Below are positions 32,385 through 43,897 of a stretch of DNA of 64,000 bases, piece after piece. Source of the DNA: Acephala macrosclerotiorum (lineage: Eukaryota > Ascomycota > Leotiomycetes > Helotiales > Mollisiaceae); contig MU119248.1 of the NCBI GenBank assembly GCA_014904845.1, forward strand, positions 186,001 through 250,000, written 5' to 3'. Within the stretch, counting starts at the first letter, position 1, and the number at the start of each line of letters is the position of its first letter. A program made the translations under genes and the position numbers. Below the pieces are notes generated by a model. That model saw only the letters and a program-made list of their open reading frames with translations. It did not search any database and was not told the origin of the DNA.

Positions 32385-35300
32385 ATGGTAAGTTGTTCAG
32401 AAGTCGCACCATGAGCTCTCCAAAGTTAGGAGCGTAGCCTTATCTGTGACATTTTATAGGCATCTTCGTCGGACACCGACTGCGTTCGCAATCTTGGCTT
32501 CACCGTTCTGTTTGAGCCAGAAGAAGTAGAAGCAATCGCCGAGTGAGTATTCTGATGTTGCACCGATATACGCTACTGACAAGACGTCAAGTATAGTATT
32601 TGTTCATGGACTGCAGGGTCACCCAAAGAACACCTGGACGTCGGAAGCTGTTGCAAGCGAGGGAATAAACTCGACCAAGATTGAGCAGAAGACACCAAGT
32701 AGGGGGCTCAAATTTTGGTCGAAGAAAAGATCATCAAATGCAAGCACTCCCAAGTCCAGCAACAACCTCGAACGCATCACATTCTGGCCGTACCATCTTC
32801 TCCGCGACGACTGTAAGAATGTACGCATACTTACTTGGGGCTACAATTCAAACGTTTCAGAGTTCTTCAGTGGATCTGCGAACAAAGGGACAATACTGTC
32901 ATACTCGCGCGACCTGCTTGGAGATTTGACTGGAGAGCGGGGATCATGTGTAGGAGAAACACCATGCCTTCCCTTCTCAACGCCCGAGACTGATCAGGCT
33001 GCACCATTAGCCAACTCGACCGATAATATTTGTTGCGCATTCTCTTGGAGGTAAATATCTTCCATCCAGATCCATAGATTAAAGTGTTAACGTTGCATGT
33101 ATTAGGTATCATAGTCAAAGCTGTAGGTGTTGCCAGTTCCCTATATCTCAATGTATAATATGCGCTAACTAAATCAAGATGCTTCTCCGCGCGAACGAGA
33201 GCGAGGGAGGGCGGGATAAAGATATCTACTTGTCTACGAAAGCAATACTGTTTCTTGGGACTCCACACAGAGGCGGCAATCTTACGGATTGGGGCGAAAC
33301 TGCAAGGAGAATCGTGAGTGCTGCAGGTTTCGACACTGGCCATCAAAATATTCGCGATCTCGCTATTGATAGTCCAATGCTAGAGGATTGTCGCGAGCGC
33401 TTTCTCAAGCTACACGATCGTAGAAAGTTTGAGATATGTACTTTTCAAGAGGGACGTGGCATGAAAGGGACTACACTCCTGGGTCTCAACCAGAAAGTAT
33501 AGCATAGATCTTTGTAGTTGCAGTGGGATACATGCTTACAGTTTTAGGTTGTGGATGACGTTTCATCGGAATTCACTGGGACAGAAAAAAGGTTCATGAT
33601 CGATGCTAACCATATGGAGATGTGCAGGTATTCAAGCAAGGGGGATGATGGGTATAGGAAGGTCTCCCGCGAGTTGCGTATTTTGTGTGAGGATATCGAG
33701 AAAGGTCTTAAGGAGGAGGATGCTTTGAAGCATCAAGAGCGTTAGTGAACGGCATCCCGACTATATGTCCGAATGTTAATAAGTTACTGTAGTGAATACA
33801 ACTCATCTTGGTCTGAACCCTCTAAGAAGGCCGTCCTTCTTTCCAGCTGACATATCTCTTAGTATATCTTGACTCCTTAGCGTTTCCAGAAATGAACTAT
33901 CGGCAAGAAGAAGTCCTCGATGCACGCGCAGATTCATGTACATGGATACTCCAACACCAGAATTATCAGAAATGGCTCGCGGATGATCACGGTCTGCTCT
34001 GGATCCAAGGAAAACCAGGTTCTGGAAAGTCTACCCTGATGAAAAGGATCTTTAAAGTCTTTTGCAGTGAGAATCGGGGCCCGGGGCAAATCCATCTTGC
34101 ATTCTTCTTCCACAGGCGAGGTGTCCAGTTGCAGCACACTCCCCTGGGTATGCTTCGGACGATGTTACATCAGTTATTAAGTCACGTCCCGTCGGCTATC
34201 GCTGATTTCCTGAGCCTCTGCGAAGAAAAGAGAAGATTTCAAGGAGACAATATTAAGGATTGGGAATGGCGCGAGCCGGAGCTTCGCAGAGTCTTGAAGT
34301 CTTCCTTGATCTCGGCGGCGAAGACCCGTTCCATTGTGATCTTTGTGGACGCTCTTGATGAAGCAGGCGAAGAATCAGCGCGATCCATCGTTTCGTATCT
34401 TTACGAGGTCAATGAACAGTTGCTTCGGTCAAAGCATGCAACGAGCATCTGCTTTGCTTGTCGCCATTACCCTATTGTACGGACGAGCGATGGCATTCAG
34501 ATCTGCGTCGAAGATGAGAACTACAAGGATATCTTAGGATATACCCTTTCTGAACTCCGCCGACAGATCCGTCCGAGAGACCAGAACTTAGGATCCGATC
34601 ATCTAAATGAACTACAGGAACGAATCTCAAACAAGGCCTCTGGCGTATTCTTATGGGTCTTTCTAGTCATTCCAGGAATCGTAAAGCAATACAATGAAGG
34701 AAGATCAGTGGAAGAAATACTCAAGGGGCTCGAGAAGACCCCATCGGATCTCAAAACTATTTATGAGCACATCCTCGGGCTTGTGGACCCTACCCGCCGA
34801 AGAGAGACATTGCATTTGATGGAGTGGATCTGTCTCGCCGAGAGACCTCTTTCACTAACCGAGCTCCGGTTTGCCCTAGTCATGGACGATTCTTCGATCA
34901 ATCTCTACCAAGAATCTGCTCAAGAATCTATAGGATTTGTTGAAAGCGACATGCGGATGAAGGATTTGACCGTTGGGTTGTCTGGAGGCCTAGCTGAAGT
35001 GAAACTTCACGGCGGAGCACCTATTGTTCAGTTCATCCACCAATCGGTCAATGACTTTCTGCTTAAGGATGGCTTTGCATGGCTTGATCAGAATTCCGCT
35101 ACAAATGCCATCGGCCGAGGACACGATCGACTCACCAAATCTTGTATCAACTACCTGAAGCTTGGAGAAGTCGAAAGAGCTGCGAGTTCAAGTTTGTTGA
35201 AAAAGTCGTCGCTAGAAGCAGATCTGCCTTTCCTGAGATACTCAACCGGTTCTTGGTTCTTGCATGCAGAAAAGGCAGAAGGTGGGAATATTCCTCAAGG

Positions 35301-37289
35301 CGACCTTATTCAGCGATTGCAATGGCCGACTGCGCAGTACTTCCCAAATTGGATCAAGCTCTTTAGAACCATAGACGAACACGAAAGAAGATGTCCACAA
35401 GAAAAGATAACATTAATGCATGTGGCGACCGCTTCAAACCTCGAGAGCATCGTGACAGTATTGTTAGATTCAGATCCGCCTCTAGAAGCGAAAGATTCCA
35501 AGGGTAATACAGCCTTGCATGATGCCGCTAGTTGGGGCAACAGGGGAATAGTGCGTATGCTTCTTGACGCAGGCGCTGATGCAAAGGCAAGAACCGATGC
35601 ACAAAGGACACCACTAGAGCGCGCTGGAGCTGGTGGACATGCGGAAGTGGTAAAGCTGCTGCTGAAAAATGGTGCAGAGGTGAATCAAGAAACTGGCTTC
35701 TCGGGAAGCGCATTACAAAGCGCTGCATTAGAAGGTCGATGGATAACTGTCAAGCTTCTGCTTGATAATGGAGCCAATATCCATGCCCAAGGCGGGCACT
35801 GCGGCAACGCACTTCAAGCCGCGGCATTAANNNNNNNNNNNNNNNNNNNNNNNNNNNNNNNNNNNNNNNNNNNNNNNNNNNNNNNNNNNNNNNNNNNNNN
35901 NNNNNNNNNNNNNNNNNNNNNNNNNNNNNNNNNNNNNNNNNNNNNNNNNNNNNNNNNNNNNNNNNNNNNNNNNNNNNNNNNNNNNNNNNNNNNNNNNNNN
36001 NNNNNNNNNNNNNNNNNNNNNNNNNNNNNNNNNNNNNNNNNNNNNNNNNNNNNNNNNNNNNNNNNNNNNNNNNNNNNNNNNNNNNNNNNNNNNNNNNNNN
36101 NNNNNNNNNNNNNNNNNNNNNNNNNNNNNNNNNNNNNNNNNNNNNNNNNNNNNNNNNNNNNNNNNNNNNNNNNNNNNNNNNNNNNNNNNNNNNNNNNNNN
36201 NNNNNNNNNNNNNNNNNNNNNNNNNNNNNNNNNNNNNNNNNNNNNNNNNNNNNNNNNNNNNNNNNNNNNNNNNNNNNNNNNNNNNNNNNNNNNNNNNNNN
36301 NNNNNNNNNNNNNNNNNNNNNNNNNNNNNNNNNNNNNNNNNNNNNNNNNNNNNNNNNNNNNNNNNNNNNNNNNNNNNNNNNNNNNNNNNNNNNNNNNNNN
36401 NNNNNNNNNNNNNNNNNNNNNNNNNNNNNNNNNNNNNNNNNNNNNNNNNNNNNNNNNNNNNNNNNNNNNNNNNNNNNNNNNNNNNNNNNNNNNNNNNNNN
36501 NNNNNNNNNNNNNNNNNNNNNNNNNNNNNNNNNNNCTACGGCAACGCACTCCAAGCCGCAGCATATGGTGGAAAGAAGGCTATAATTAACCTTTTACTCG
36601 ATCGAGGAGCCGATATCAATAAGAAAGACTCTCAAGGTCGATTGGTGGTTCATCTTGCTATGAGAGAAAATAAGCAAAATATAGTCCAGTACTTGTTGAG
36701 TCTTGGCGCAAAACCTGATTGGACTTACACAGACCAGCAAGGTTGTTCGGCCCTTCATTTTGCTGCTTCTGGGGGGTCTGTTGAAGCCGTGAAACTCATT
36801 TTATCTTCTAGCATTGACATTGACATTGACATACCAGATACACAGTGCTGGACCCCTCTCCACTGGGCTTGTCGGGCCGGAGATGTCAGCACTGCTCAAT
36901 TACTCATTAATTCTGGAGCCGATTTACAGAACAAAAACGTTCAGTCCTGGACACCGCTTGATGTTGCAATCTTTTGTGGCAAAGACAGTCTGATACTGGC
37001 TCTGTCTCAACAACACGAGTCAACTGGGACAAAGATGAAGCGAAATGTCCTCGCACCAGGGATCCGACAGCGATTTTCCTGCAGTACCTGCTTTCATGTG
37101 AGTGCCATCCAGTTCCCTCGCAAGTATACGTCAACTTATCGGATATAATAGGGAATATACGGTACTCTTTACAAATGCGAGGATTGTATATTATTTCAGC
37201 TCTGTTTCCGGTGCATTGGAGATGCCGCGGTTATTCATGAATCGAACCACACTTTCAAAGTTATTGAAGACGATGTGGGTGCCTCCTGA
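32385..37289 (+). CDS. NLR-like protein: SERAC1-type hydrolase, NACHT, ankyrin repeats, ZZ zinc finger
   Basis: Exons join in frame: 32385-32387, 32460-32542, 32592-32949, 33011-33050, 33106-33122, 33179-33496, 33548-33740, 33863-37097 (with an assembly gap) and 37152-37289. The N-terminal alpha/beta hydrolase has the oxyanion HGLQGHP, nucleophile Ser159 in VAHSLGG, LGTPHRGG and a C-terminal NHMEM. LAFPEM leads into NACHT: Walker A GKPGSGKST (about 387-395) and Walker B IVIFVDALDEAG (Asp at 500-503). Ankyrin repeats begin at about 35390 (ALHDAASWGNRGIVRMLLDA) and include NALQAA-type units at the gap. The C-terminus is a ZZ finger: CSTC, then GTLYKCEDC, FQLCFRC and His residues. Fungal NACHT-ankyrin proteins act as nonself sensors; here the lipase-like domain is the likely effector. 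Exon 1 encodes only Met, so an upstream start cannot be excluded. Apart from the gap it looks functional. Confidence 0.87.
35831..36535. other. Assembly gap (705 N) inside the ankyrin array
   Basis: The bases on either side of the run of N encode nearly the same ankyrin unit (GNALQAAA), so the gap falls in a highly repeated part. The frame to the right of the gap does not match the left frame over 705 bases, so the length is an estimate rather than a measured one. Confidence 0.97.
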
Positions 37290-38983
37290 GAACAGAGCGG
37301 TCATGGAGACGAAGAATGATGGAGGGACGGCACTCTACTTGCCGTCCAGGTTGGCGCGATGTGCTTATGTGCTTCCTCTTAAGGAGAGAGCAGCTGCCGA
37401 GACAAAGGACATTGTGCCTTAGGCAACGGGTTCAGGCAGAGTGGGCTGACGTGTAGTCTGGCTGGTTCGAGTGTATACAACTCCATAATATGGCGTTACT
37501 CATCAGGACGAATTTATATTCTTAGATTTCAGGAAGGGCTAAAGGTTCTATAAAACAGACTAGGTGGTGCGCAGGAATAATTAGTTGGCGTCTTGGCAGT
37601 GTGACTTGGTTTAAATTCTCGAAGTGTTTAAGGCGGAAGCCGGTTCCGCTAGCCACTGTATCATTATCTAAAACCAAATCTTCAGATACCCCAGAGTGTT
37701 TCAAACATTACCATTCGTATTCCGGAATGTTCGGAAAGGGGAATTCGGGGGTCTGATTACCTCCTTGCTTTCTCGCTTGTTTGGGTGTGCTGCGAAGTGA
37801 GGGGACTCACGAGTCAGCAATTCAAGTCAAAGGATCACATAATTGCACGTTAATGTCTAGACATAAACTTTCCATATCGAGGCAGATGAGGCAGTTTTAA
37901 TAATACCTAGACCCGAGTCCACCCCCTTGGGAAGACGTGCAATATGTCTAAGTCTAGAAGGAGGAGGTCAAATTGAGTAATTTGAGTGCAGCATCCGATA
38001 TCTCCAACATTGTTGGGGAAATGAGCTCATCTTGCGACGTGCAATAAGATCTCAAGTTGGAGGACGACGACTCAACACCTGTACGTAGCAGAGTCCTAGG
38101 ACTCTGCGGGTGTCCTCTACGAACCTCCAGCTCTCTTTTGAGAGTCTGTAGAGCTAAGATTGAGTTAAACCGGTCGATATTCACGCGCCTGAGGCCACGT
38201 TGCAATATCTATCGATTTATTGACGCGCTCATCGATTCATAAGATCCTATACTACAAACATTACGAATCTGCAAAGACTAACTCGATTCGATTATTAAAG
38301 GACTTTCACTCTAAGCCTATACTATAGCATTATTCCCTTTCGATACACGTCGAGCCGTACCTCTGCGCTAAATCGAAGATACTCTACTATAGTAGTCTCA
38401 TTATAAGGTCGAATTACACACTACGTTCACACGAGAGGATTGCTAGTTTAATGGCTTGGGAACCTCCGGCAATAGAGACGAGTGATTAGGAGGGGCCTAG
38501 GTGGCACAAACAAGAGCACATAGAGGGCAGGTTCATATAATAAGACACTAAGAGCCTGTGTTATATGTATTAAAGGATAGTATCCGCAGACGTGCATAGA
38601 AGACGATTATAATTACCTCTATACGGAGTGCAACTCTCATTAGCACTTCTCATCGATTTACTGCCAAACAAAAGCAACACATTAAAGCAGCAAAAAGAAA
38701 AGGGCTAAATACCGTGCTATTAGAGAAAAAATAGGCACTGGCGGTGTAGTGCTATTGCGAGCCGCAGTGAGTAAGCTAGCCTCTTGGTCGAGAGCGTAGG
38801 AAAGGACCCCGAGGAGACAGCCCATAGTGCCAAGAGGGTGCAAGAGGTTACTACAGGGGCTGGAACTGCGCTGGAAGCTTAGAATGATCTCTGTGTATAT
38901 CCTTATTATAGCACGTCTACATGGCGCCTAAAGCAGCTAAAAAGACTATTGAATCCAAAAAAAGATCTCAAGTTACCTCCAAG
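37290..38983. other. Gene-poor, TA-rich stretch, probably decayed mobile DNA
   Basis: No open frame of note. About 38230-38460 is rich in TA steps and poor in coding potential, as expected of RIP-affected repeats; around 38640-38960 a few broken frames might come from a transposon, with no family identifiable. Confidence 0.4.
38088..38107. repeat. Perfect 20-bp palindrome
   Basis: GCAGAGTCCTAGGACTCTGC is its own reverse complement, with no spacer. It lies in the gene-poor stretch, and its function is unknown. Confidence 0.9.
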
Positions 38984-39436
38984 CAGAGTGGTCATTAAAC
39001 TAGTTAGCCCTCAATCATTTGAGCAAAATGGCCAACTAACCGGCTAACAAGAAAAAGGGCAACTGAATGACTTAAATCATGAACTGATCAGTTGCTAATT
39101 TAAAAATGGTATCAAATCACGTTTTAATTTATATCTTCGAGCAATTTGAAAAACTTGACTATTTATCATTGTTTATAACTTCCTCATGAAGTTGAAAAGG
39201 ATGAGAAGCTAGTAAATCTTTTAAGCTTATATCAAAGTTGCAAAAATTCACGATTTTTCAAGTGTTTTTGGTTATTTATCTCCTTAAAATGGCCCAAAAA
39301 CTACAGAATTTCCAAGATTTTAACTGATTAATTATATCATTTGAGATTCTCTCAACTGACTGGCTGATAAATGACCAGTTATCAATACCGACATCAGCTA
39401 GCTGACTTAATAACCACCGACCTAATGACCACCCTG
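38984..39436. mobile_element. hAT-like MITE
   Basis: A 453-bp AT-rich element with ends CAGAGTGGTCATTA and TAATGACCACCCTG (one mismatch as inverted repeats). It is flanked by 8-bp sequences CCTCCAAG (38976-38983) and CCTCGAAG (39437-39444), seven of eight bases alike. The CAG...CTG termini and 8-bp duplication fit hAT. It has no transposase and contains short reiterated GGCTAAC/AACTGACTGGCTG-like motifs. It differs in sequence from the hAT at 56466. Confidence 0.65.
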
Positions 39437-39444
39437 CCTCGAAG

Positions 39445-40072
39445 GAGGTATGGTCCGATTGGGACCTTTGAACTCTGTAAGAGATGAGGAGCGCTTTCTT
39501 GTCATATTGGGTATTTCCCACTCTCAAAGAGAAGAGACGCGCGACTACTATCCTGCTCTTGTTCTAATTACCCAGGAGATGGCGAGGACCCACTACCCTT
39601 GCGATACCTTCGTAAGCAGCTACGACATTGAAGTCAAACCTCAACTGGGATACTTTTCGCCCTACGAGCCTCAATACCAATGCTTCGAGCGGATACAAGC
39701 ACTCCGCTTCAGGACGAAGGCGAGTCGCGTTCGAAGTTGGGAACTTGGCTGTGGCGTCCTCCCAATCTCATCCCCAGCTTGCAGCCAGTTGACCGACAAG
39801 AGACTGCGCCAACCATGAGACATGCCATGCGGAGTATGATATAAAGTTCGTGATGCAGGGGAAACTTGACGCAATATAAAAGCAGAAGATTCACCGAGAG
39901 ACCAGGACCACGAAATGAAACAAAGGAGGTATATTAAAGGTTTAAAGACAAAAATCTCAAATGCAAGCCCAGCTCATTCTACAGCCTATGAACATCTTCC
40001 TCCGTTCCATTCCATCCATCACTTCTCCATATCATTTCCTCAATCCACGCATTTCCCACATGTTGCAACCCC
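39445..40072. other. Short region with an unassigned open frame
   Basis: A plus-strand frame of 122 codons (39450-39818) has no recognisable motif. It may be real or chance. The rest is the 3' side of the hydrophobin gene. Confidence 0.3.
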
Positions 40073-40484
40073 TTATGCGGCAGTGCAGAGAAGAGAATCA
40101 CCGGCCTAGAGATGGTTATTAGTACATAGCAAGGCAAGACAAAAAGATTGTGAATGCTTACTACGGGAACAGGGCAGCAATAAGCTCCTTGTCCATTATA
40201 AGCACAGACTTCCCTGAAATTATCGACTGAAGTTGGTGCTGGGTTTGCTATACCGAGCGTCAGCGCGGCCCTTCGTGTTTCATCTCATCCTGAAAAGGGG
40301 AAGGTAGGAGGGACATACGAGTAACACAGTTCACGTTCGCAATGCTGTTAGCATCGACATCGCAGCATTGAGCATGGTCCATAGCAGAGGAGCAGAGGCC
40401 GGATTGGCGCTTGGTGATGTCGACGCCTGGGGCGGCGGCGGCGAGGCTAGCAAAGAGCGTGATGGCGATGGTTGAGAATTGCAT
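40073..40484 (-). CDS. Class II hydrophobin
   Basis: Three exons, 40319-40484, 40162-40247 and 40073-40105, give 94 aa. A signal peptide (MQFSTIAITLFASLAAAAPG) is followed by a Lys-Arg site and eight cysteines at 31, 40, 41, 53, 70, 79, 80 and 91. The spacing C-8-CC-11-C-16-C-8-CC-10-C is that of class II hydrophobins. These secreted proteins assemble into amphipathic films at the surface of hyphae and spores. Introns are 40248-40318 and 40106-40161. The gene is complete and has no hydrophobin neighbour in the window. Confidence 0.95.
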
Positions 40485-43400
40485 TTTGAAAGTTGGGGAA
40501 GGTGGGGTTTTGGGTGTTTGGTGTTGTAAAAAGGAGTGTGATTTGTTTGGTTAAAAGAAAGTGGTGGTTGTAGATGTGTGAAGGCTGATGAGGATGGATC
40601 TGAGGAGAGGAAGCTCGAGGGGTCTTTATAGATTTCCAGTTCATCTAAACTTCAGCTCCTTTCCGCCTAAGAACTCAGCAACGAAACTATTCAGGCCGTA
40701 GCCAACACCAATGCTCATCCCAACCATCATGATCTTCACTCCTCCTCATCCTTTGAAGTTTAGACCCCGAAAGGTGGTTACAAACCAGATGGGCAGTCGC
40801 ATAGTTCGAAAAACTGTATTTACTAAGGTGAGACCCGGCGATAGATCAGGTATGCTAGTCACGTTTGTAGGAAAGCTTGATGCTCTACTAGACGCTTGGG
40901 AGACGGCTTGAAATGAGGATGGGCAGGGACAAATGAGCCATGACGGGAGCGAATATAGCGGTGGGTGCTAATTGGAGGGGGCTGCTGTTGGTAGGAAAAT
41001 AAACAATGCGAGAGCCAAGACGTGCAGCCAGAGATGTCAAATTCAACTTGGCATTCATTCGAGTGATGGAGAAAGGTTGGAGACGAAAGAGGGAGTTTCT
41101 GGTATTGATCTCAGTACTTAGGTGGAAGTCCTGACCTCCCAAAGCCTGTTCTCGTTTGAACTTTTTGAAGAGAGACATCCACGTTGACTCGGGACGGCAA
41201 TAGCTTGCTTGTCCGAAGCATGCCAAAGTTCTCGGTCTCGGTACGGAAGCACCCTAGTAGTCGGTTATAGTGCTGACGATCGCTTCAGGGGCGGGAATTC
41301 GGAATTGATACGAAGCTTTTAGGGACGCCCCGGGGGCACAGCGGGGAACACCCCCGGAGCGTCCCTAAAAGGATCTAATTGCTAGCCTTCATGAAGAACC
41401 CTGGTTTGAGTGCCCAATTGACGCATGTGGCGCTCTTCCCGCAAGGGCGAGGAGATCACCCCGAAATTTGGGCGTTTCAGCTCACCCCCAACAGGGAACT
41501 CCATGTCGATGATCTGCCAGATGCGCTGCAAGTTCGGCGCAGCGGACTTAGCAAAACAAAAGCAAGAATAGTCTCATCTTTGAGTTGAGTGGTAGGAACA
41601 ATGTTCCTATCTTTGCGAATCGAACTGTCTGTTTGGTGGATAGGGAATCTTATTAAAGATATGTCCAGTAAACGTCGCGTGCAACGGAGTCGTGGAACAA
41701 CCCCCCACGTTGGAATGCGACTATTGTGGGAGGCACTGGTTGTCGACACGAAAGAGGTATGGCTCCCCTGTTTGGGGTTCGGCAGATGATGATCTGCCAC
41801 TAGAGCGGCGATGGCGGTCGATCATGTTCGCGTCGTCGACGACCCCAGATGTGTTCGCGCACGGATCAACGAGATAGGGGAGTCGTGAGGGACTGAGTCT
41901 TCGCAAGTCGACGCCACGAGATTATTGAAGCTGAGGAAGAAGGAAGCAACAATTGAAGAGCTTCTTGCCGAATTGGGTTGCCGTAGCCATCACGTGCAAA
42001 ATTCCTATCATCCTGAATCCCGAGGCGGTCGTCGATGCTGGTTGTCTTGACATGTATCTGCGACTCTGCAGTGATGGCAGGATAGGATATCGTAAAGTGT
42101 CTGGACCGATTGTCGAAAGCTCGGGACTTCTGTACTGTTGCTTTAAGCTTATTACATCGTCATCCTCGCTGATGTCAGGTTCTGTCATCAATTTGTTTCG
42201 CGACTACTCACTTGACACAATCAGCATCTACCCTCACGTACAAGTAATACTCACAGCCCCACAGCCCCACAGCCACCCAGCCACGCCACACAGACGAGAG
42301 CACTTGTAGAGTGCTAGGAAGTGCCTTCAACTTCAAGCTCGAGTGAGCTGTAGGTGTAAAGGAAGAGAAAGCAGGAGCAATATATCTGTGAAGTCCATCA
42401 CATGGCCCAGTCACGCAATTTAATCCTTCTCTGATGCTATGTTAGGGGACGTATTGACTGACTCCAAGGTCTGTGAGCTATAACGCTAGACACAAAAATC
42501 AGGAGCAGGAAAAGGAAAACAACCACGGCTGCATTTTGACCAGAGCATCTGCCTTGCCGACTCTGTGTCTCAAACAGCCCTCAAACGACCAGCTCAACGC
42601 GCTGATGCTGCAAACGATAGAAACGTAGCTTCCCTCAAATCTTCGGATGGAATCTATCGCCCTCTCAAGCAGTTTCCGGCGACTCTGTGAGGCCTCACCA
42701 AAGGTCAACACCCGCCAAGGCGATTCTACCACCAAGTACTGACGCAAGAGCAGGCCATAGAGATCCCAAAGCGATGGGGAACCAAGTCCAACAGCATCAA
42801 GACAGATGAACAATGGCTCAGTCACGTGCTACCTGAACAATCCCCACTAGATTGCTCCTACACTGTCGTCTTTCCACCAATGTTTTCATCTTGGAAACTC
42901 AGTTTTAGAGGAATACTTGGTCTAAGCGTGTAATCCTGATGCGGATTCAGTGAGATGCTTCTGTTGTGCCTTCTCAGCTGCGGCTCGCGGGCGAATCTCT
43001 ATGCTGTATGATCCGGCAGCATGGAGGATCTGGTCTCTGATACTGACTACATAAGGCAGTTTTGCATGATGGGGTAATTGTAAGATAAGAAAGAAGCAAT
43101 CTCAGGCTGAATTTCAGATGTGACCCGGAAAATTTTCGGGTCTCGATCACGTGTGGAGAAGCTCCACCTCCGAGGTCAAGTCGCGTCTCCCCCCATTCTC
43201 CTTTCCAACTTTCCACCATCACTTCAATGTCGATGTTAACTGGAATTCTACGACCTCTACCACGAGATCAATCGATTTTTTTGACTGCATCTCAGATTGC
43301 AGCGAGTTCAGCTCCTGCCGAAGCTTCCAGGTTGCAGCTACTTCATCCACATGGCTTTTCTTTCGTCTCTATCAACGCTCTTCCTCTATCCGTTCATTTC

Positions 43401-43843
43401 CTCTCTTCTAAGACCTCGGGCTTCTTCACCACTTCCGAGGCTCCGAGATGATTGAGTACAGTGCCTCGCCAAGGCCTAAATGTCTTGCAATTGATCGAAA
43501 GACAATCATGCTGCCTTCTACTACGATCTGTCTGGCTGAGGAGGTCCTTATAAAACGTCTCATTACACCACTCTCTAGTTCTGCCTCCGCCTCCGCCCGA
43601 AGGAAACGCGCCTTGCAAACAATCGGCGCTTTCTAGCTTCGATGCTTAACTACTTGACGGCCAAACACAACAAATCTTGTTCACTTTTTGCACATGCTGC
43701 TTTTTGGGCTGAAATGCTAATTTTAGATATCTCGGACGCCACAATACAGCCTTGCCAACATCGCAACGATTCTCCATATTCTTTTTTCTCTTCAATTATA
43801 TGATCAACAAAGACTCCTCTGACGTTATAGCACATCTTTCTTC
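40485..43843. other. 3.4-kb region without a recognised gene
   Basis: Several short frames on both strands, none with a known motif. The longest candidates are 42499-42825 (minus, 108 codons) and 41953-42309 (plus, 118 codons); both may be chance. It contains a hairpin at 41316-41371 and a short CCCCACAG-type repeat near 42255. Confidence 0.35.
41316..41371. repeat. Foldback: 21-bp stem, 14-nt loop
   Basis: CTTTTAGGGACGCCCCGGGG (plus one G, 41316-41336) pairs with its reverse complement at 41351-41371, with one mismatch. The GC-rich core and the abrupt symmetry suggest a recombination or foldback relic. It is not a usual terminator, since no gene ends next to it. Confidence 0.9.
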
Positions 43844-43897
43844 TTGCCACAATCGTTCCCGACGCGATTCGAACGTATGTACCCTCGACGCTACATT

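Noticed and set aside
35814..36564. Minus-strand open frames across the N gap
   Set aside because: They consist almost wholly of undetermined bases.
42255..42290. CCCCACAG/CCACC-type repeats as a CRISPR-like or telomeric array
   Set aside because: Too short and irregular; a simple microsatellite in a fungal nuclear genome.
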